Assembly (NCBI RefSeq): GCF_019320115.1 | Contig: NC_089584.1 | Span: forward strand, 104,895,111-104,959,110 | Origin: Miscanthus floridulus | Taxonomy: Eukaryota; Streptophyta; Magnoliopsida; Poales; Poaceae | DNA: 64,000 nt | Direction: 5' to 3' | Shown here: positions 47,495-57,856 of the stretch, piece by piece | Layout of the letters: each line of letters opens with the position of its first letter | Position numbering within the stretch: position 1 is the first letter of the stretch | Translations under genes and position numbers: made by a program | The notes under the pieces: model-generated | What the model saw: the letters and a program-made list of their open reading frames with translations, nothing else | Databases searched by the model: none | What the model was told of the DNA's origin: nothing

Positions 47495-48886
47495 ATGGGG
47501 CGGTCGCCGTGCTGCGACAAGACGAGGGTGAAGCGGGGCCCGTGGTCGCAGGAGGAGGACGCCATCCTCAGGAGCTTCGTCCAGAGGTTCGGCAATGCCG
47601 GCAATTGGATCGCCCTGCCGCAGAAAGCAGGTAATAACCTGCACTACAGAAAGTCAGAAACTAGCTTGCCTCGGTTTATTTTCTAGTCTTTTGCTTCTCT
47701 TTTTTACCACCACCACCAAGAACCATCTATCGCTTTCCGCGTGAATGCAAGCTGCAAACATCAGTGGAGTTGGTGGCGCACGGTACTAGTCAAAGGCTTC
47801 AGTTTGGTCCATTTAGGTTTTCTATAAGCTGCGGTTTGGTGGAATAATTCTCTTTGATCTGTGAATCGTCATCTCTGGTTAGGTTGACGAAGCGTAGTTT
47901 AACTGACCCTACGTATGCAAGCAAGCTTACGATTGAGATACTCAATTACAGTACTCGTTAATTTGATTATTGTCTCGTACTACGTACGTCAGGGCTGAAA
48001 CGATGCGGTAAGAGCTGCCGTCTTCGCTGGCTCAACTACCTCCGCCCGGAGCTCCGACACGGCGGCTTCACCGACGAGGAAGAGAACCTCATCCTGTCCC
48101 TCTACGGCGAGCTTGGAAGCAAGTACGCATTCATGCATTAACTATCTATGGGCTAACGCTAAACACAGACCATGGATGAGATGAGAGGCATGCATGCCTA
48201 ACATCTAACTGCATGCATGCGCATGCACGTACAGGTGGTCGGTGATAGCGTCCAGGCTCCCCGGACGGACGGACAACGACGTCAAGAACTACTGGAACAC
48301 CAAGCTCAAGAAGAGGTACTTGGCGTCCACAAGAGAAGCAGGAAGGCCGCCGACATCACCACCAGCGGCGCCTCCTAGCGGCGATGCTAGCACCGCCGCC
48401 GCAGACAGCCACCAGGCCCAAGAGGATGGATCCCTTCTTCCGCTGACACCTCCAGCCCTCACCGATCTCGATACGGCAGCGTTTGTTGACACGGGTGCTG
48501 CCGTCGTCGACGACGACATGCTCCTCTTCAAGTCCGAGCAGCTGTACGCCGAGCTCCTGGGTCTCGTCGAGAAGCAATCGCAAACTGGACCGTCCACTGG
48601 CGGGGACGAAGCGTCGACAGCAGCGACGACGCCATCGTCGTCCTCGTCTGGAACAACAAGCAGCAGTCCGACAGTTAGCAGCTCAGGTAGCTGCACCTTG
48701 TGGCCCATGGACGTGCATGACACAACGCTGCTGTCCGAACCCACCACCGGCCTGTTCGACGCTTACGGTGTTGGTGACGCGTTCGGAGCGGCGGCTCTGC
48801 CTGCGGACTCCTTCCATGACCTGCTGGCCTCATCTTACGACGATGTTACTGCTGCGGTGGCGCAGGATTTGCTGTACTACCAGTAG
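47495..48886 (+). CDS. R2R3-MYB transcription factor
   Basis: A nuclear DNA-binding regulator. Three exons, 47495-47630, 47993-48122 and 48235-48886, give 305 aa; the 130-bp second exon and both intron positions are the common R2R3-MYB layout. R2 runs from [10 protein letters not shown] to LRWLNYL (about residues 13-64) and R3 from [10 protein letters not shown] to [10 protein letters not shown] (about 67-116), with the regular Trp residues and the R3 entry Phe. The start MGRSPCCDK, the R2 insertion [14 protein letters not shown] and ELRHGGFT resemble subgroup 14 (RAX/MYB36-like) factors; that placement is inference. The C-terminal half is Ala/Ser/Thr/Asp-rich with acidic patches likely used for activation. 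The gene is GC-rich and appears intact. Confidence 0.9.
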
Positions 48887-49997
48887 TGCTAAAGGCAGCA
48901 TGCATGGCTTGGTCAACTTGGTTACTAGCTCCTTATCGAAACATGTGTTTTATGTAATTCTAACATATGAATTTTTTTGCACCATAAGATTAAGATCCAA
49001 CAGCCTCTACCCTTCTTCTACCTAGCCTTCTTCTACCTTCAGACAATTACAAGATCACAGATCCACATATCATAAATCACATATCACAGAAAACAATTTT
49101 TTTTCTATGGAAGAACAAATTATACAGCGGAGACGATGGATGCAGAGGGCGCTATCGATTGAAAATCTGTCTCCTCTTCATCGGAATCCAGCTGGCCATT
49201 TCCTTTGCTGGGCGCACTGTCCTCCAGGCGGCTTCCCATGCCGCCCAGGCCTTCCCTGCGTACATCCTGCTGGTGCTGCGCTGCCGCGTCCAAGCCTCGT
49301 CGTGTGTTTCTTTGTGCAAAAAATTCATGTGTTTTTTCGTGTTAAAACACATGTGTGTTATATAACATTTCTGGGAAAAAAACTTGGTTACTAGCTACAG
49401 TTAGTAGGTGCTAGGCAGTGGTTACTGGTTAGACGATCGATGATGACGAGAAGAGACGTCATGATGTCCATGCATACACTCCCAGACTCCATTGGTCCTT
49501 CCTGTCAAGATTACTTGTCGAGAGCAGAAAGCAAATGTTCACCAAAACTTGATTTATCTCCACTCGAGAAGGCCGGGTAGGTCCTGTCCACGTGGAAAGA
49601 TTGAATATAGAACCTCTCGATATTCATATTCGACCAATAAAGGAACATTTCAGAACAAAAAGAAAACTCTCCAAAAATTTGCATGGGCAAAACTCAAAAA
49701 CTAGGTGAACCTAAAGGTTTCCGGAGCTCACAGAGCCTCCACTCTTGGAAAACACCGGAGCACTGGATAGTTGCAGATTTGCACTATAGACGAACCCACT
49801 GAGGGTTAATTAACCTGATTTGTTTGCAACCACGTTAAACCGCATCTTCATTTTTGTTGTAGTCGTCCAATCTTAAATAGCCATCTAGATCGTGCCCATC
49901 CATTCTCTGTTTGTTTTCCCTTTCTCCACTTCTCTGTCGCGTGCCCTAGCTCGTGGCCCACGGCTTCTCAACGAAACCATCGCACTACTCTACCTCC

Positions 49998-50000
<3 letters not shown>
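48887..50000. other. MYB 3' flank, no further gene seen
   Basis: Contains the likely 3' untranslated region of the MYB gene and AT-rich spacer. I see no supported coding sequence. Confidence 0.5.

Positions 50001-50084
<84 letters not shown>
50001..50084. repeat. (AT)n microsatellite, left
   Basis: About 42 uninterrupted AT units. It flanks the inverted-repeat element 50085-50351. Confidence 0.97.
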
Positions 50085-50088
<4 letters not shown>

Positions 50089-50348
50089 CTACTACTCTGT
50101 AGCTGGCTACAAAATAACTTATTCTGTAGCCACTTTGAGTTACGATAATTACTATATTAATTTATGAGATTATAGTAACTCCTTACTAAGTGGTTTACTA
50201 TAACGTTATGATAAATATCCCCGTATGTTATAGTAACCCAACTATAGTAAATATATATTGACATTATGGTAAATTAGTATATAAAATTATGGTAAATAGA
50301 GGTGGCTACAGAATAACTTATTCTGTAGCTGGCTACTGAATAGCCTCT

Positions 50349-50351
<3 letters not shown>
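50085..50351. mobile_element. Micron-like element inside a TA microsatellite
   Basis: A 267-bp AT-rich segment with inverted ends: CTGGCTACAAAATAACTTA on the left and TAACTTATTCTGTAGCTGG on the right form part of a 40-45 bp inverted repeat. Long (AT)n tracts lie on both sides. This layout is that of Micron elements described in rice, which insert in TA microsatellites. Family assignment is inference. Confidence 0.6.

Positions 50352-50430
<79 letters not shown>
50352..50430. repeat. (TA)n microsatellite, right
   Basis: About 39 TA units directly after the inverted-repeat element. Confidence 0.97.
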
Positions 50431-50436
<6 letters not shown>

Positions 50437-50570
50437 AAACTTTAAATGCGTGCCAGTTCACTGTTTCATCACTGGGTTTCACTGTTCATCCGGCGCCCCC
50501 AGACTCAGATCCCTGTGGCGCAACAGTATCGGGTACCGGATCCGCGGCGGACAGTGTCCAACCCGATAAG

Positions 50571-50725
50571 AAAACAGTACAAACCCAACAAAGAACAGTA
50601 TAAACCCGATACAGAACAGTATATGCCCGTTATGGAACAGTACGCACCCGTTTCATCTTTTTCCCCAGAACAGTACATGCCCGTTATGGAACAATACGCA
50701 CCCGTTTCATCTTTTTCCCCTTTTT
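50571..50725. repeat. Minisatellite with about 21-bp units
   Basis: Repeats of GAACAGTAYRNNCCCGTTA-type units, including a larger duplicated block ending CGTTTCATCTTTTTCCCC. In one frame they read as EQYxPxx heptads. The open frame 50446-50787 continues into an (AT)n tract and is probably not a gene. Confidence 0.75.
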
Positions 50726-50740
50726 CCCGCCCTCCTTCCC

Positions 50741-50746
<6 letters not shown>

Positions 50747-50780
<34 letters not shown>
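50747..50780. repeat. (AT)n microsatellite
   Basis: About 17 AT units following the minisatellite. Confidence 0.95.
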
Positions 50781-50782
<2 letters not shown>

Positions 50783-50814
50783 TTTGAGAAACTATCATCT
50801 ACATGTATAGCAAA

Positions 50815-50922
50815 GTACTCCCTCCTCTGAATAAATCAGTTCCTAAAGTTGTCTTAAATCAAAAAATTTTAAAGTACTCGATCCCTCTATCTATGAATAA
50901 ATCAGTTCGTAAAGTGGTGACC
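50815..50922. mobile_element. Two tandem Stowaway-like MITE end fragments
   Basis: GTACTCCCTCCTCTGAATAA and, about 60 bp on, GTACTCGATCCCTC with ATGAATAAATCAGTTCGTAAAG. Both resemble the CTCCCTCCGT start of Stowaway-type MITEs. No right ends are seen. Confidence 0.45.
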
Positions 50923-51065
50923 AGCCAGACTGTGACCTACAATAGGTGGCGTATCCATCATCCAGACTTCGGGTCTGTAACTGCAGCTAGACCATTCTGC
51001 TAGCCTACCCCTCAAGCATCCTTTCAGAGTTTGTAACCAAAGACCAAACCTGATATTAACATTAA

Positions 51066-51557
51066 GGGCAAGTTTGGTATCGCTCCTAGAACTAGTCCGC
51101 TTTGCTCTACCCACAATCTCCGCTCTCTCGAGCCGGATAAGATACATAAAGCCCAAAAAAGTAGCTTTGCTCGGCTTGCTCATCCGTACGCCCAAGGTCT
51201 TCTCCAAAACACCCCTATGTGGGCAAAGGCATTGGGGTGCGGGGGCGAGCCATCGAGGAGTGGGGCCGCTGGGGAGCCGGGGCATGGGGCCGCAAAACCA
51301 CCTGGTGGAGGAAGCTTTGGACGGTGGAGGAAACTAGAGCACCGAGACGCAAGGAGGCCTCCTGAGCGATAAGGGTTGAGAAAGCAAAGAAGAAAAGGAA
51401 GGAAGAGAATAAAAAAAAGAAAAAGGCATTATGGATACTTCATCCATTTTATCAAAACAGCTTTAATTCCACAACTGTCACTGGCCGTGCTGCTCGAGGA
51501 GCCGAAGAAAACAAAAGCTATTCCATCAGCGCAGCAGAGCTATACCAAACAAACCCC
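51066..51557. mobile_element. Probable Tourist/Harbinger-type MITE
   Basis: Left end GGGCAAGTTTGGTATCGCTC and right end GAGCTATACCAAACAAACCCC are inverted, flanked by TAA (51063-51065, 51558-51560). Length is 492 bp. The body carries AG- and GGGG-rich segments and no gene. Confidence 0.5.
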
Positions 51558-52255
51558 TAACTTTTTTAAAACCCTGTCCACCAAAGTATTGAAAATTGCC
51601 CCGCAGCTCAGAGAAATAATTAATCAATATCAATATTTCCTTGCAAGTAGCAAAATAAGCAATTTGTGGCGGAAAGTCAAATTAAGGCCGCTTTGAGATC
51701 CATGACGTCGTAGCGAAAGGGATCATCCAACAGATAATAGTACATAACAACGCTAGATGACGATGACACCAGCTTGAACGAGCAGGGATGACATTAGCGC
51801 GTCATATTGGTACTGACACTCTGACAGTGTCATGCTTGCATCATGCCGCCGTGGTACCAAGGGCGGGCCGCGGGCGAGCGACGACCATGTCGAGGGGGCA
51901 TGTAGTGATGTAAAGAAGAGATCGAGCAGCCTCAAGCAAGAAACCTGCCGACGTTTTGACGCTCCCCTCTTTCATGCCTGCCAAAGCCAAGCGCCGGCAC
52001 CTACGTTGTAACGGAATTCTACGTGTAACATACCTAGCTACGGCCTTCCGGTAATCCAGAAGGCAGCATAGGCACAGCACAATGCATGTCGATCGATGGC
52101 AACCAATTTCATTTCCCATGGCCGATCGTTGTTTCCTTCTCTGGTCGGCAACGGCAAGGGCATTTTCATTCATGGCCAGGCGAGGCGTGTTCTTGAGAAC
52201 GAATGGCCGCAGCTCCAGGCCTGCAGCCACAACACAAGCCCCGATACGTGAAGGG

Positions 52256-53224
52256 TAGGGATGAAATCGGATCGGAGCGGAGCGGATAATGGCTTTCCCA
52301 TGTCATAATCTATTTTATTTTATCGGATTCGGAGCGGATCGGATATTATACGGATTCGGATGCGAATACGGACTTTTTAGGACGTCGGAAATGGTACGGA
52401 TTTAGACCGGTGTCAGAGCAGAAGCGGACTTTTTTTTAAGTCGGATAATATGTTACATGTTGTTTTTTTACTATGAGAAACAATTCATTAACCAAAATCA
52501 TAAAGCGATATACAACTCGAGATAACCACCATCAATCCACAACTTCGATTTAAGAGCTCACAAAATTAAAACAAGTTCTCAGTTTAGATTTAAGAGTATA
52601 AAACAAGTCGTGCAAAAGAAATAAAAATTCTTAATTAGTATATATATAGTTGCCGGCAGGCACGGAGCCAGCGGTGGGGCTAAGGGGGCTCCAGCCCCCC
52701 CTACCGCTCGCGAGCAAGCGAAGCCCCGTAGAGCCGCCGTCTGAAATTTCAGCGGTAGATGTACAGGTAGGAGGGGCTGAGATTTGCTGGACATCTTTTC
52801 TTATTAATTGCCGTTGTTTAGCCCCTCCTAAATTTTTTCCTAGCTTCGTCCCTGGTTTCCGGCTTGCTTCCAATCAGGCATATAGGCAATCACTATGATT
52901 ACCATTCCATGTCGTGTGAATTAAAACCTATAATTGATGAGCTTTGCTTGTGGGCTACAATATAATAATGGGATGGGCTAACTTGTATTCTTACCACTTG
53001 GACTACTTAAAATATTCGGATTATCCTTATTATAACTATGGGATAATCCGTGTTTAATTATCGGATAATCCATATCCGCCGAATTTCGTCAATCCCATAT
53101 CCTACGCCACATTCGCAGATAATCGAATTCGGATTATCCACATCCGCACAGATATTCAAAACACTTATCCGTATTCTTAAAATTCAGATTCGAAGCGGAT
53201 TGAAGCGGAGGATTATCCATACCA
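52256..53224. mobile_element. Non-autonomous Ac-like hAT element (decayed)
   Basis: It begins TAGGGATGAAATCGGATCGG, close to the Ac/hAT-type terminus, and has many GCGGAT/CGGATT subterminal motifs on the left with their complements (ATCCGC, GGATTATCC) on the right up to 53224. The right terminus is degenerate and no target duplication is clear. It hosts the smaller insertion at 52657-52854. Confidence 0.55.
52657..52854. mobile_element. Small hAT-type MITE nested in hAT element
   Basis: Ends CAGGCACGGAGCCAG and CTAGCTTCGTCCCTG are inverted. Flanks GTTGCCGG (52649-52656) and GTTTCCGG (52855-52862) form an 8-bp target duplication with one mismatch. Length is 198 bp. Confidence 0.75.
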
Positions 53225-53476
53225 CTTTCACCGCCGGTGTGTGTACACATGCAGGCCCTGTGTGACGAGGCATGTGCCGGAGCTTCCTTCGGGCCTGGGT
53301 ATTATTGGGCCGAAAAAACTCCGGGTGCTCACCTCACACGCGTTAGGTTCGTCGGGTTCCAAATGCGGGCCTGTGCGCGGGTAAAGCGCTTCCGCCTGCT
53401 CAGGTCAAACCGTCAGAGTCTCAGAGACTGCTTGGACCCCAAGTTGCAGGCCGCCACGGCACACGAATCCCGTGGT

Positions 53477-53536
53477 CGCCAAGGAAACGTCCGCGTACCG
53501 CCGACCGTTTCCGCCTTTCCGGGCGAGCTATAAATC
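53477..53536 (+). promoter_or_regulatory. Promoter of first small paralog
   Basis: A box at 53477-53503 (GCCAAGGAAACGTCCGCG then TACCGCCG) matches 57420-57446 upstream of the second paralog. A TATA box CTATAAATC lies at 53528-53536, about 70 bp before the ATG. Confidence 0.65.
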
Positions 53537-53599
53537 TGTCACCGGTCGTCTCCTTGTCATCAACTCAGCATCAGCAGCAAACAAAGGCAAACCAGCACG

Positions 53600-53929
53600 A
53601 TGCGTCGCGAGGGCCGGCAGCACGGGTGGGTGTTCACCGTCGACCGCAGCCTGGTCGACCAGGAAGGCAAGTACCGCGCTCGCGCGGTGCAGGTCGAGGG
53701 CGCGGCGGTGGCCAACGGCGGGTTCGTCAGGGCGCCGCGCAGGCCCACCAACCACTCCAAGCCCGCCGTCGGCCGCGCGTACAAGGGCCAGATCGGCAAG
53801 GGATCAGAGGCCGGGTCCGGCAGGGGCGGCAGGCACAAGTTCAAGCACGACGAGGTCAAGATGTACTACCTCCACCTCGAGGGAGCCGACGACGACGGCG
53901 CCGTCGATGTGTATGACGTGGACACATGA
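53600..53929 (+). CDS. Small basic protein of unknown function, paralog 1
   Basis: An intronless 109-aa frame starting MRREGRQHGWVFTVD. I do not recognise a named domain. Both copies share the N-terminus, a Val-rich centre (RAVQVEGAA), KPTNHSKPAVGRAY (RPTNHSK here), a Gly/Arg/Lys-rich stretch (GSGRGGRHKFKHDE) and an acidic Asp/Ala-rich tail (EGADDDGAVDVYD). No signal peptide or membrane segment is seen. Coding reality is supported by the second copy at 57530, where differences are mostly conservative and frame is kept, by TATA boxes at matching distances, and by a shared 3' UTR block CAGACTTTGTTGTCA at 53992-54006. It is likely a grass-specific family. Confidence 0.78.
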   Translation: MRREGRQHGWVFTVDRSLVDQEGKYRARAVQVEGAAVANGGFVRAPRRPTNHSKPAVGRAYKGQIGKGSEAGSGRGGRHKFKHDEVKMYYLHLEGADDDGAVDVYDVDT

Positions 53930-54118
53930 GGCCAACTGCATTCCCAGGAGGAGAGTACATGAGTGTCGTATGTTCTTGTTTCATTTTATCACCAGACTTT
54001 GTTGTCAGAATCGGAGACCTTAGCTTGCATGCACGTGACGTTGTGCTTCACCTCAATGTTGTTAATTAAAAGTTAAAATTTCTAGCGGTTGTAAGCTTCC
54101 GGCTATCATTTATTTTAT

Positions 54119-54895
54119 GAGTCAATTCCCACCGTGTCATTGAAAATTTTACCTTTTCTCTCACTGTCCTTGAAATTTTCGAACTCCTCCCACTGCCATC
54201 CAAATAATTTGGGTTGCCATTTTCGTCAAAATCTGTTAAGTTTGCTGCTAAGTTACCATTTTGCCCCTCCTAAGCAAATGATGTGAAAATTAGGGGAAAA
54301 AAAATCATATTTTTTCATATGATTTTGGATGAAGATGATTTTTATATAAAAATTGTAGCTCTCGATGAGACCTACAACTTTCTAGTCTTGAGTTTTTTCA
54401 TTTGATGTCATTAAGATGCACAAAAAAAAAAATTAAACAACGTGCCTTGAAAAAAATCATATCTTTCTTATATGGTGTGAAATGGAGATACTTTTTATAT
54501 GGAAGTTATAGCTCTTGATGGGATCTACTAATTTATAGTTTTGAGTTTTTTTTATTTAAGATCATTACATATTAATCGCGTACAAGCGCTTGCCATCTTG
54601 GGAAAATGATATCTCACTTAGGCGCTGCCAAACGGGTTAGATTTGAAAATGGTCATTTCCTAATCGCGTACAAGTGCTTGTCGGCCAATTTTTTTCACCC
54701 TAATTTTCACATTCTTTGCTTGGGAGGGGCAAAATAGTCATTTCTAGATCAATTTAACAGCAAACTTAACGGATTTTAACGGAAATGGTAATGAGGGAAA
54801 TGTGAATTATTCAAATGGTAGTGAGGAAAGTTCGAATATTTCGATGGCAGTGAGAGAAGAGGTAAAATTTCCAATAACATTAAAGGAATCGGCTC
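54119..54895. mobile_element. Foldback (MULE-like) element between paralogs
   Basis: A 777-bp element with long inverted arms of about 180 bp: GAGTCAATTCCCACC on the left, and GAGCCGATTCC as reverse complement of the right end. Flanks TTATTTTAT and TTATATTTT match at 7 of 9. The inner part shares with 39829-40486 a core around CTCGATGAGACC/ACTTTCTAGTCTTGAG. No gene. Confidence 0.75.
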
Positions 54896-55704
54896 TTATA
54901 TTTTATCATGCACGATCTGCTCGCAGCCTCTCACCAAGAAATCAAAAAGGACATGCGTATAGATATAAATTGCACATATATTATTATATACTGTAAATAA
55001 TAGTAACTCTTCTCAGTGGACCCTCTCTAGATAGAAGATAGAACCAACAAAATTTTTAGTGTTTTTTTTTTGGCAAAACACAGCATAGACGCAAACATGT
55101 CATTTATTATTAAAAAAAAGCGTTCGTTAAATTCTAAATCTAGAAATGTGAGCACCCACGTTAAGTGGAAGGCTTCAACCCAATGTACAGGTTCCAACGT
55201 AAGGTATGTCTATTCAGTTGAGCTATGCTCAGTTTGTAATTCTCAATGCTTCTTGGGACTTGAAATTCTTAAATATCCATATCCTCGTATTTTCAAGTTG
55301 TTTTTTTTAGGGATTCAAGTTGTTGTTGATAGTGTGTAAAAACTACATTCTTGAGTGTGGAAGTAACCATGTGCGAGTTGTTGCATTCTAGTATGAGCTT
55401 GAAGCCAATTTCCTAGTGAGCTGGTAGAGGCGTGAAAACATGACTTCTATCGGTTCCTCCTTACAAATACGATATAAATTATAACAAATCTGTAACTAGA
55501 ATCTTTTTGCCAAATATTTTTCAAAATGGTTCCCGCTCTTTAGAGAGGCTGCTCCACAAGAGGAGCCATAAACCAGAGTTCTTTTATGAGGAGCCAAAAC
55601 CCTGTCAAACTGTGCCTTATTCTTAGTGTGGGTTAATGCTTGTGCTTTCTTGTGTGAAATTTTAGTCTTTCTTCTTGCGAGACCCGGTACAGATGCAAAC
55701 ACTC

Positions 55705-55945
55705 ACACAAGCATACACTCACCCATATGGACTCATGCACGTACAACCTACCCCTATGAAGCATGTTCAAATAATTGAGTTGGACATGCAAACATCGGTC
55801 ACCATAGGTGCACTCATAACGTCATATACACAAGCGTACACTCACCTATATGGACTCATGCACGTACAACCTACCCCCTATGAAGCATGTTCAAATAGTT
55901 GAGTTGGACATGCAAACACCAGTCACCATAGGTGCACTCATAACG
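55705..55945. repeat. 123-bp tandem duplication
   Basis: Unit 1 (55705-55827) and unit 2 (55828 to about 55945) both start ACACAAGC.TACACTCACC and include GACTCATGCACGTACAACCT and CACCATAGGTGCACTCATAA. Confidence 0.88.
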
Positions 55946-56670
55946 TACTTGTCGACGGACACATTGCCTACCACTGAAAGAATAATATATTGTTAAATCT
56001 AGGAAAATATGAACACATGGTCAAAGTCAAGACTTAAACGCTGGTGGGTAGGTTTCCACCATCCGAAACCTAACCATTTGACCTATTGCTTAGTTCGCAA
56101 AATTTCCTATCTTTCAGGATTAATTAACGTATTGATGTTGCATCTCTAGGTGCTGCAGGTATTAAATCGGCTTCTGTTGATTTGTATGGTTGATTTGTTG
56201 TGAGAGAAAAATACTGTTCCACGGCTGATTTATACGGATTAAAGCCGGCTGAATAGCACAAACGAACATACTATACTGGTGCCGAATTAATTGTTTATAT
56301 TACATATTGTTTTGATCTATGTACCTAACGGGGTGATTCAGAGTTTGATTTATGCTCATGCTTCAATCCAGTCATGCACAAGCAACTTGTTTTTCAGTTC
56401 CATCTAACAATGATTGCCAGATGTTAAGATTTTGTTTGGATGCAAATCATTTTTGAAGTATTAGAGAAATATTATGGTTTTACAAAATACTTTAGTTTTC
56501 AAAAGCTACTAGGTGTTTAGATATAACAAATGTTGTTGTCTCTAAAACCAAAGTTTTAAAAAAAAAAACTGTAGCCTTTTTAAAAACTCCACTCATGATC
56601 TTTTTCTGAACCATAGTTTTCTGTCTCTTTGGATATAAAACCAGAGCTCTATGGTACTACAATTTTCAAA

Positions 56671-56790
56671 CAGCATGCTCGCTGGTTGGTTTCTGAGCTG
56701 ATAAGCCCGGCTGGTGCTGGTTTGTTGTGAGGGGAAAACACTGTATCATGACTGATAAGCCTTGGCTGAAACCAACAAGCGAACAGGCTG
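56671..56790. mobile_element. Short MITE (CAGCCTGTTCG family)
   Basis: CAGCATGCTCGCTGGTTGG on the left and CCAACAAGCGAACAGGCTG on the right are inverted termini. AAA flanks both sides. It contains TTTGTTGTGAGGGGAAAACA. Same family as 38282-38420 and fragments near 24040 and 56180. Confidence 0.65.
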
Positions 56791-57419
56791 AAAAACTGCA
56801 TCATAGGTCCTAAGTTTATGATTGTTTCTGGAGAACGAGTAAATTTTAGCAAGTCCGAGTCATGCATCATTTTAGCAAATCGAGTCATGCGTCATGCGTG
56901 GTTAAATAATTCATATAGCACAGTTGATCATAACAATGTAATGCTATAAAAAGTCTATAAATTATGAGATGAAACTTTATGTTGAGATGGGTCATTTCAT
57001 TTATCAACCTAAAACTCATGTAATGGTAAGGTAAGGAATGCATTGTAGTACACACCCACTAATTGTTGAATAGTTCACAAAAGAATGGATTGGATCGAAA
57101 GGACTTTTCTACTTTGAAATAACAAGAGAACGAAAACAAGCAGAGAAATAGGAATACGAGGCAGTTGAGAAGTGACATTGGAACGTGCTTATGTGACTTC
57201 TGTAAGGAAAAAAAATGAAAGGGTGCAACAGAATGCACCACTGAGCCTTATATACGAACTTTACGAAGACAGATAAAACGTTGTATTTTCCGAGGCCCAA
57301 TATCTGCCCCCTCGGCCTGGCCCAACTGTAGCCGACTCGTTGGCAAACGTGAGATGAAAATCGTCAGGGACTCGACTCGGACTTGGACGCCAAGTTGCCG
57401 ACCCTGACGAAACCGTGAC

Positions 57420-57464
57420 CGGCAAGGAACCGTCCGCGCACCGCCGCTCCCGGGCATATAAATC
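57420..57464 (+). promoter_or_regulatory. Promoter of second small paralog
   Basis: A box GGCAAGGAACCGTCCGCG then CACCGCCG (57421-57446) is conserved with 53477-53503. A TATA box CATATAAATC lies at 57455-57464, about 70 bp before the ATG. Confidence 0.65.
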
Positions 57465-57529
57465 TCACAAGGCAGCCCCTGATCCAGCCGCACACATTCC
57501 CCACACAGCAACCAAGGCAAACCAGCACG

Positions 57530-57856
57530 ATGCGTCGCGAGGGCCGGCAGCACGGGTGGGTGTTCACCGTCGACCCCAGCCTGGTCGACGCGGAGGGCAA
57601 GCAGTGCCGTTCCCGAGCGGTGCAGATCGAGGGCGCGGCGGCGGCCAACGGCGGCTTCGTCAGGGCGTCGAGGAAGCCCACCAACCACTCCAAGCCCGCC
57701 GTCGGCCGCGCGTACAAGGCCCTCATCGGCAAGGGAGAGGCTGGGTCGGGCAGGGGCAGGCACAAGTTCAAGCACGACGAGGCCAAGTTGTACCACCTCT
57801 ACCTCGAGGGCGCCGACGACGCCTACGCGGATGCGATGCTGGAGTTCGACTGGTAG
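57530..57856 (+). CDS. Small basic protein of unknown function, paralog 2
   Basis: An intronless 108-aa frame, MRREGRQHGWVFTVDPS to MLEFDW. It is colinear with the gene at 53600 along its whole length, with one or two codon indels that keep frame; the ATG context CCAGCACGATGCGTCGCG is identical. The tandem copies have the same orientation and lie 3.6 kb apart, indicating local duplication. The C-terminal ends differ (DAYADAMLEFDW against DGAVDVYDVDT). The 3' UTR shares CAGACTTTGTTGTCA at 57994-58008. Function is unknown. Confidence 0.78.
   Translation: MRREGRQHGWVFTVDPSLVDAEGKQCRSRAVQIEGAAAANGGFVRASRKPTNHSKPAVGRAYKALIGKGEAGSGRGRHKFKHDEAKLYHLYLEGADDAYADAMLEFDW

Larger units (their letters stand above)
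54896..57419. other. Spacer between paralogs with repeats
   Basis: No gene is recognised. It holds the tandem duplication at 55705-55945, MITE fragments near 56180-56280 and a complete small MITE at 56671-56790. Confidence 0.5.

Noticed and set aside
48289..49025. Long frames on both strands overlapping the third MYB exon
   Set aside because: They are shadows of the GC-rich MYB coding sequence.
51841..52230. 129-codon minus-strand frame
   Set aside because: No motif recognised, unusual composition and no supporting neighbours. Not reported as a gene.
55070..55339. 89-codon plus-strand frame
   Set aside because: It begins in low-complexity T and A runs and shows no domain or splice context.
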